In this document: positions 5,325 to 5,852 of the stretch, piece by piece | Numbering within the stretch: the stretch's first letter is position 1 | Layout: every line of letters starts with the position of its first letter | NCBI GenBank assembly: GCA_022545625.1 | Contig: JACZQS010000168.1 | Location: forward strand, 1 to 5,852 | Source of the DNA: Pseudomonadota bacterium | GTDB lineage: Bacteria; Pseudomonadota; Gammaproteobacteria; GCA-001735895 | DNA: 5,852 nt | Direction of reading: 5' to 3' | Notes under the pieces: model-generated | What the model saw: the letters and a program-made list of their open reading frames with translations, nothing else | Told to the model about the DNA's origin: nothing | The model's database searches: none | Position numbers and translations under genes: made by a program

Positions 5325-5852
5325 GTCGTGCCACAGATGGTCAGGTGGGTCGACAGGGTCGAGCTCCGCAGCGACAAGCGGGTCCCAACTCACCAACTCG
5401 CGGCCCTGATCCCGAAGGAACGCATGGAGGGTGTTGTGGAATCCTACCAAGAGCGCATGAGGGTCTTGGAAGCCGCCGGACTGCATTCGCGCCCGAATGG
5501 ACGCATTCGACCGCCATGCGTTGAAATCGACCTCATCCCCACCGAGATGGATGAATCGGCCCGGAAAAAGGGAGATCATCTCCGAGAGGAATTCACGAAC
5601 GAACTCCAGTGTCTCCGACCGGCTCGAATCCATGGTCGCTTTGTGGCCGCCAAAAACCTTGGAGACGGCGTACGGACCCGTCACACTCGCCAACTCGGGA
5701 TGGCCCACGAACCAACTCGTCGCATGGCCTGGCATGGAGAACTCAGGGACGACGCGTATTCCTCGCTCCCACGCACGTTCGAGGATGTCTCGAACATCCT
5801 CTTGCGTGTAGTACATCCCTTCGGAACCCATTTCGTGCAGCTTGGGGAAGCG
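5286..5852 (-). CDS. GH20 beta-N-acetylhexosaminidase fragment, truncated at the junction
   Basis: Read on the minus strand from the right edge (the gene's 5' part lies outside), the frame gives 188 residues ending at a TGA at 5288-5286. It carries the core of a glycoside hydrolase family 20 catalytic barrel: FPKLHEMGSEG, then YYTQEDVRDIL; RGIRVVPEFSMPGHATSW; the family's catalytic Asp-Glu pair in HLGGDEVDFNAW; and GRELVSWDPL. Such enzymes remove terminal N-acetylhexosamine from chitin oligomers, glycans or peptidoglycan fragments. The family barrel continues well past this point, so the C-terminal third or so is missing. The last roughly 10 residues (AKGLVIG) probably come from antisense of the phosphoesterase gene, not from GH20. 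GC here is about 57-67% by hand count, against 47-52% in the phosphoesterase part, so the fragment differs in origin from the rest of the window. The GH20 call is firm; whether it belongs to this genome is not. Confidence 0.85.
   Translation of the reverse strand, partial: RFPKLHEMGSEGMYYTQEDVRDILERAWERGIRVVPEFSMPGHATSWFVGHPELASVTGPYAVSKVFGGHKATMDSSRSETLEFVREFLSEMISLFPGRFIHLGGDEVDFNAWRSNASIRARMQSGGFQDPHALLVGFHNTLHAFLRDQGRELVSWDPLVAAELDPVDPPDHLWHDIGVGFAKGLVIG
5305..5335. other. breakpoint joining a metallophosphoesterase gene to an inverted GH20 gene
   Basis: Plus-strand homology to metallophosphoesterases stops at about 5324, and minus-strand GH20 homology stops at about 5315-5325. Both genes are cut inside a conserved domain, and base composition changes at the same place. 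No inverted repeat, target-site duplication or transposase is visible, so an insertion sequence is not supported. An assembly chimera or an illegitimate recombination joint fits best. Confidence 0.75.

Noticed and set aside
5497..5811. 104-codon plus-strand frame inside the GH20 region
   Set aside because: It is antisense to clear GH20 motifs and has no family features.
1..5852. CRISPR array, tRNA or rRNA gene, transposase or phage genes
   Set aside because: I saw no repeat-spacer pattern, cloverleaf, rRNA-like stretch or transposase/integrase motif on either strand.

Overview
The window looks like chromosome of a non-enteric gammaproteobacterium, about 48% GC by hand counts on a few lines. 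It carries the suhB / trmJ / iscR neighbourhood typical of Gammaproteobacteria: suhB divergent from trmJ, with iscR on the trmJ strand. Here a complete envelope-stress cassette sits between trmJ and iscR: a CpxP/Spy-like periplasmic protein, an OmpR-family response regulator and a HAMP sensor kinase.

Layout. 1-412 (-): 5' part of an IscR-like Rrf2 regulator, cut by the left edge. 443-474: its sigma70-like promoter, overlapped by a near-consensus IscR type 1 box. 484-1812 (-): sensor histidine kinase. 1812-2477 (-): response regulator, overlapping the kinase start by one base. 2526-2555: strong intrinsic terminator between the CpxP-like gene and the regulator. 2580-3032 (-): CpxP/Spy-like protein. 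3070-3130: two arrays of GTAAN half-sites at exact 10-bp spacing (three on +, two on -), resembling a CpxR operator. 3134-3895 (-): TrmJ tRNA methyltransferase. 4057-4845 (+): SuhB. From 4956 (+) a YfcE/MJ0936-type metallophosphoesterase begins and loses its family character near 5324. From the right edge a GH20 beta-N-acetylhexosaminidase on the opposite strand reads into the same spot and is truncated there. GC rises from about 50% to about 60% at that point.

How the genes may work together. The kinase and regulator should form a Cpx-like envelope-stress pathway. Its most obvious target is the adjacent CpxP-like gene, whose upstream region has the 10-bp-periodic repeats. The terminator after the CpxP-like gene would let it be made in excess over the regulator and kinase. 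No terminator is visible between the kinase and iscR, so some iscR transcript may come from the stress operon as well as from its own promoter.

Two points stand out. The IscR-like protein aligns without gaps to E. coli IscR but has lost three of the four [2Fe-2S] ligands (C92 to K, C98 to S, H107 to E), while its promoter still carries a type 1 box. The abrupt metallophosphoesterase/GH20 join near 5310-5330 looks like a chimeric assembly or a recent illegitimate rearrangement, so anything right of about 5320 may not belong to this genome.
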